From the NCBI GenBank assembly GCA_027730465.1, contig JAQCGQ010000032.1, positions 1 to 7,128 on the forward strand: a stretch of DNA of 7,128 nucleotides, written 5' to 3'. The first letter of the stretch is position 1. Each line of letters starts with the position of its first letter. The notes beneath the pieces are model-generated. The model had not been told where the DNA came from and made no database searches. It saw nothing but the letters and a program-made list of their open reading frames with translations. This document shows, one piece after another, positions 5,965 to 7,128 of this stretch. Origin of the DNA: Actinomycetota bacterium. GTDB lineage: Bacteria > Actinomycetota > Actinomycetes > Nanopelagicales > Nanopelagicaceae. The position numbers and the translations under genes are program-made.

Positions 5965-7128
5965 TAAAAATCATAAATGCCAAATTAGCTGATGGAAGTA
6001 TGGTTGATGTTGAAATCCAAAATAACTTGATTTCAAAAGTTAGTAAAACCGGTGGTAGTAAGTCTGGTGACTCAATTGATGCAACGGGTAAAATGTTGCT
6101 ACCAGGATTAGTTGATCTTCATACTCATCTGCGCGAACCTGGGCGAGAAGATGCTGAAACTGTTTTATCTGGCTCTACCTCAGCAGTTGCTGGTGGATAC
6201 ACCGCAATATCTTCTATGGCTAACACCAATCCCGTAGCTGATACTGCTGGAGTGGTTGAACAAATATATAGATTGGGTAAAGAAGCTGGCTTGTGCGATG
6301 TAAATCCAATAGGTGCTGTTACAAAGGGTATTAAAGGTGAGCAATTAGCCGAACTTGGCGCAATGGCTGATTCGATAGCAGCTGTGAGAATATTTAGTGA
6401 TGATGGAAATTGCGTTGCTGATCCTCTAATAATGCGAAGAGCTTTAGAGTATGTAAAAACTTATAACGGAATAATTGCTCAACACGCACAAGAGCCAAGA
6501 CTGACAATAAATGCCCAAATGAATGAGGGCAGTGTTTCAGCGCGAATAGGTTTACCAGGATGGCCAGCAATAGCTGAGGAAGCAATTATTGCTAGAGATA
6601 TCTTGCTAGCAGAACATGTGCAATCTAGATTACATATTTGCCACGTAACGACCGCAGGTGGGGTTGAACTAATTCGTTGGGCGAAGCAGCGTGGTATTCA
6701 AGTAACAGCTGAAGTGACACCGCATCATCTACTTCTAACAGATGAGTTGGTAGAAAATTATGATCCAATCTATAAAGTTAATCCACCTCTTCGAACCCAA
6801 AAAGATGTGATGGCACTGAGAGAAGGGCTAGCAGAAGGTGTAATTGATATTGTTGCAACAGATCATGCACCTCACTCAGAGGAACATAAAGATTGTGAAT
6901 GGCAGGCAGCGGCCTTTGGAATGCTTGGTCTTGAAACTTCTTTGTCTGTTGTGATTAAGACAATGATTGAAAGCAAGTTGATAGATTGGCCACAGCTAGT
7001 TGATCGAATGTCGATTCGGCCAGCGCAGATCGCAGGCTATAAAACACAGGGTCAAGTTATTAAAGAAGGCAGTGTTGCCAATTTACTATTATTAGACTCA
7101 AATTCTAACTGGCAGGTAGATAGAAATA
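5961..7128 (+). CDS. pyrC: Dihydroorotase (class I), 3' end outside window
   Basis: Cyclises N-carbamoyl-aspartate to dihydroorotate, the third step of UMP synthesis; a zinc amidohydrolase. The frame is open from the ATG at 5961 to the window edge, giving 389 complete codons of an expected ~430, so roughly 40 C-terminal residues are missing. Expected metal ligands are all present: H54 and H56 in [12 protein letters not shown]148 in FSDDG, H175 in AQHAQEPR, H228 in [10 protein letters not shown] and D301 in ATDHAPHS. The substrate-contact R58 and N88 (MANTNP), and the KVNPPLR stretch (272-278), are also visible. The D148 type of bridging ligand and overall sequence place it in class I, as usual for actinobacteria. 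It starts within ATGA overlapping the pyrB stop. Carbamoyl-phosphate synthase genes (carA, carB) commonly follow downstream in relatives; this cannot be seen here. Confidence 0.97.
   Translation, partial: MIKIINAKLADGSMVDVEIQNNLISKVSKTGGSKSGDSIDATGKMLLPGLVDLHTHLREPGREDAETVLSGSTSAVAGGYTAISSMANTNPVADTAGVVEQIYRLGKEAGLCDVNPIGAVTKGIKGEQLAELGAMADSIAAVRIFSDDGNCVADPLIMRRALEYVKTYNGIIAQHAQEPRLTINAQMNEGSVSARIGLPGWPAIAEEAIIARDILLAEHVQSRLHICHVTTAGGVELIRWAKQRGIQVTAEVTPHHLLLTDELVENYDPIYKVNPPLRTQKDVMALREGLAEGVIDIVATDHAPHSEEHKDCEWQAAAFGMLGLETSLSVVIKTMIESKLIDWPQLVDRMSIRPAQIAGYKTQGQVIKEGSVANLLLLDSNSNWQVDRN

Noticed and set aside
1..7128. A novel defence, mobile or biosynthetic system
   Set aside because: All coding space is taken by recognisable core genes in conserved actinobacterial order; no repeats, integrase, transposase, CRISPR or unknown protein was seen.

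Overview
This window looks like a chromosomal core-metabolism segment of a low-GC, streamlined actinobacterium. The gene order (aroC-aroK-aroB-aroQ, efp-nusB, a BldD-type regulator, then pyrR-pyrB-pyrC) is the classical actinobacterial arrangement. The proteins also read as actinobacterial, for example the R-x-D-x8-R-x-x-D motif of BldD and the actinobacterial-style PyrR leader. The DNA is AT-rich (about 40% GC by eye) and almost every junction overlaps. A freshwater acI/Nanopelagicales-type organism (Ca. Planktophila/Nanopelagicus) would fit; this assignment is inference.

Layout: bases 1-2897 hold the shikimate block: the 3' part of chorismate synthase (its first ~85 residues lie outside the window), shikimate kinase, 3-dehydroquinate synthase and type II 3-dehydroquinase. 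These overlap by 1, 4 and 4 bases. A 67-base gap with no gene follows, then efp and nusB (2-base gap, GTG start). nusB converges on the minus-strand BldD-like gene. The two stop codons share one CTAG, and a terminator hairpin for the plus strand starts there. A 114-base divergent region (4382-4495) separates bldD from pyrR. It holds a probable pyrR promoter and a clear PyrR-binding RNA hairpin whose lower stem captures the pyrR Shine-Dalgarno. pyrR, pyrB and pyrC overlap by ATGA; pyrC runs off the right edge.

How the genes work together: AroB, AroQ, AroK and AroC supply four of the seven steps to chorismate. EF-P and NusB are housekeeping translation and transcription factors. PyrR senses UMP/UTP versus PRPP and should control its own operon, which encodes the second and third steps of de novo UMP synthesis. 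The BldD homologue keeps the residues that bind c-di-GMP in Streptomyces.

There is no mobile element, CRISPR, tRNA or rRNA here, and I see no new multi-gene system. The points worth a second look are small-scale: the SD-sequestering PyrR leader, the shared stop/terminator, the EF-P loop lacking the actinobacterial Pro34, and c-di-GMP-motif retention in BldD.
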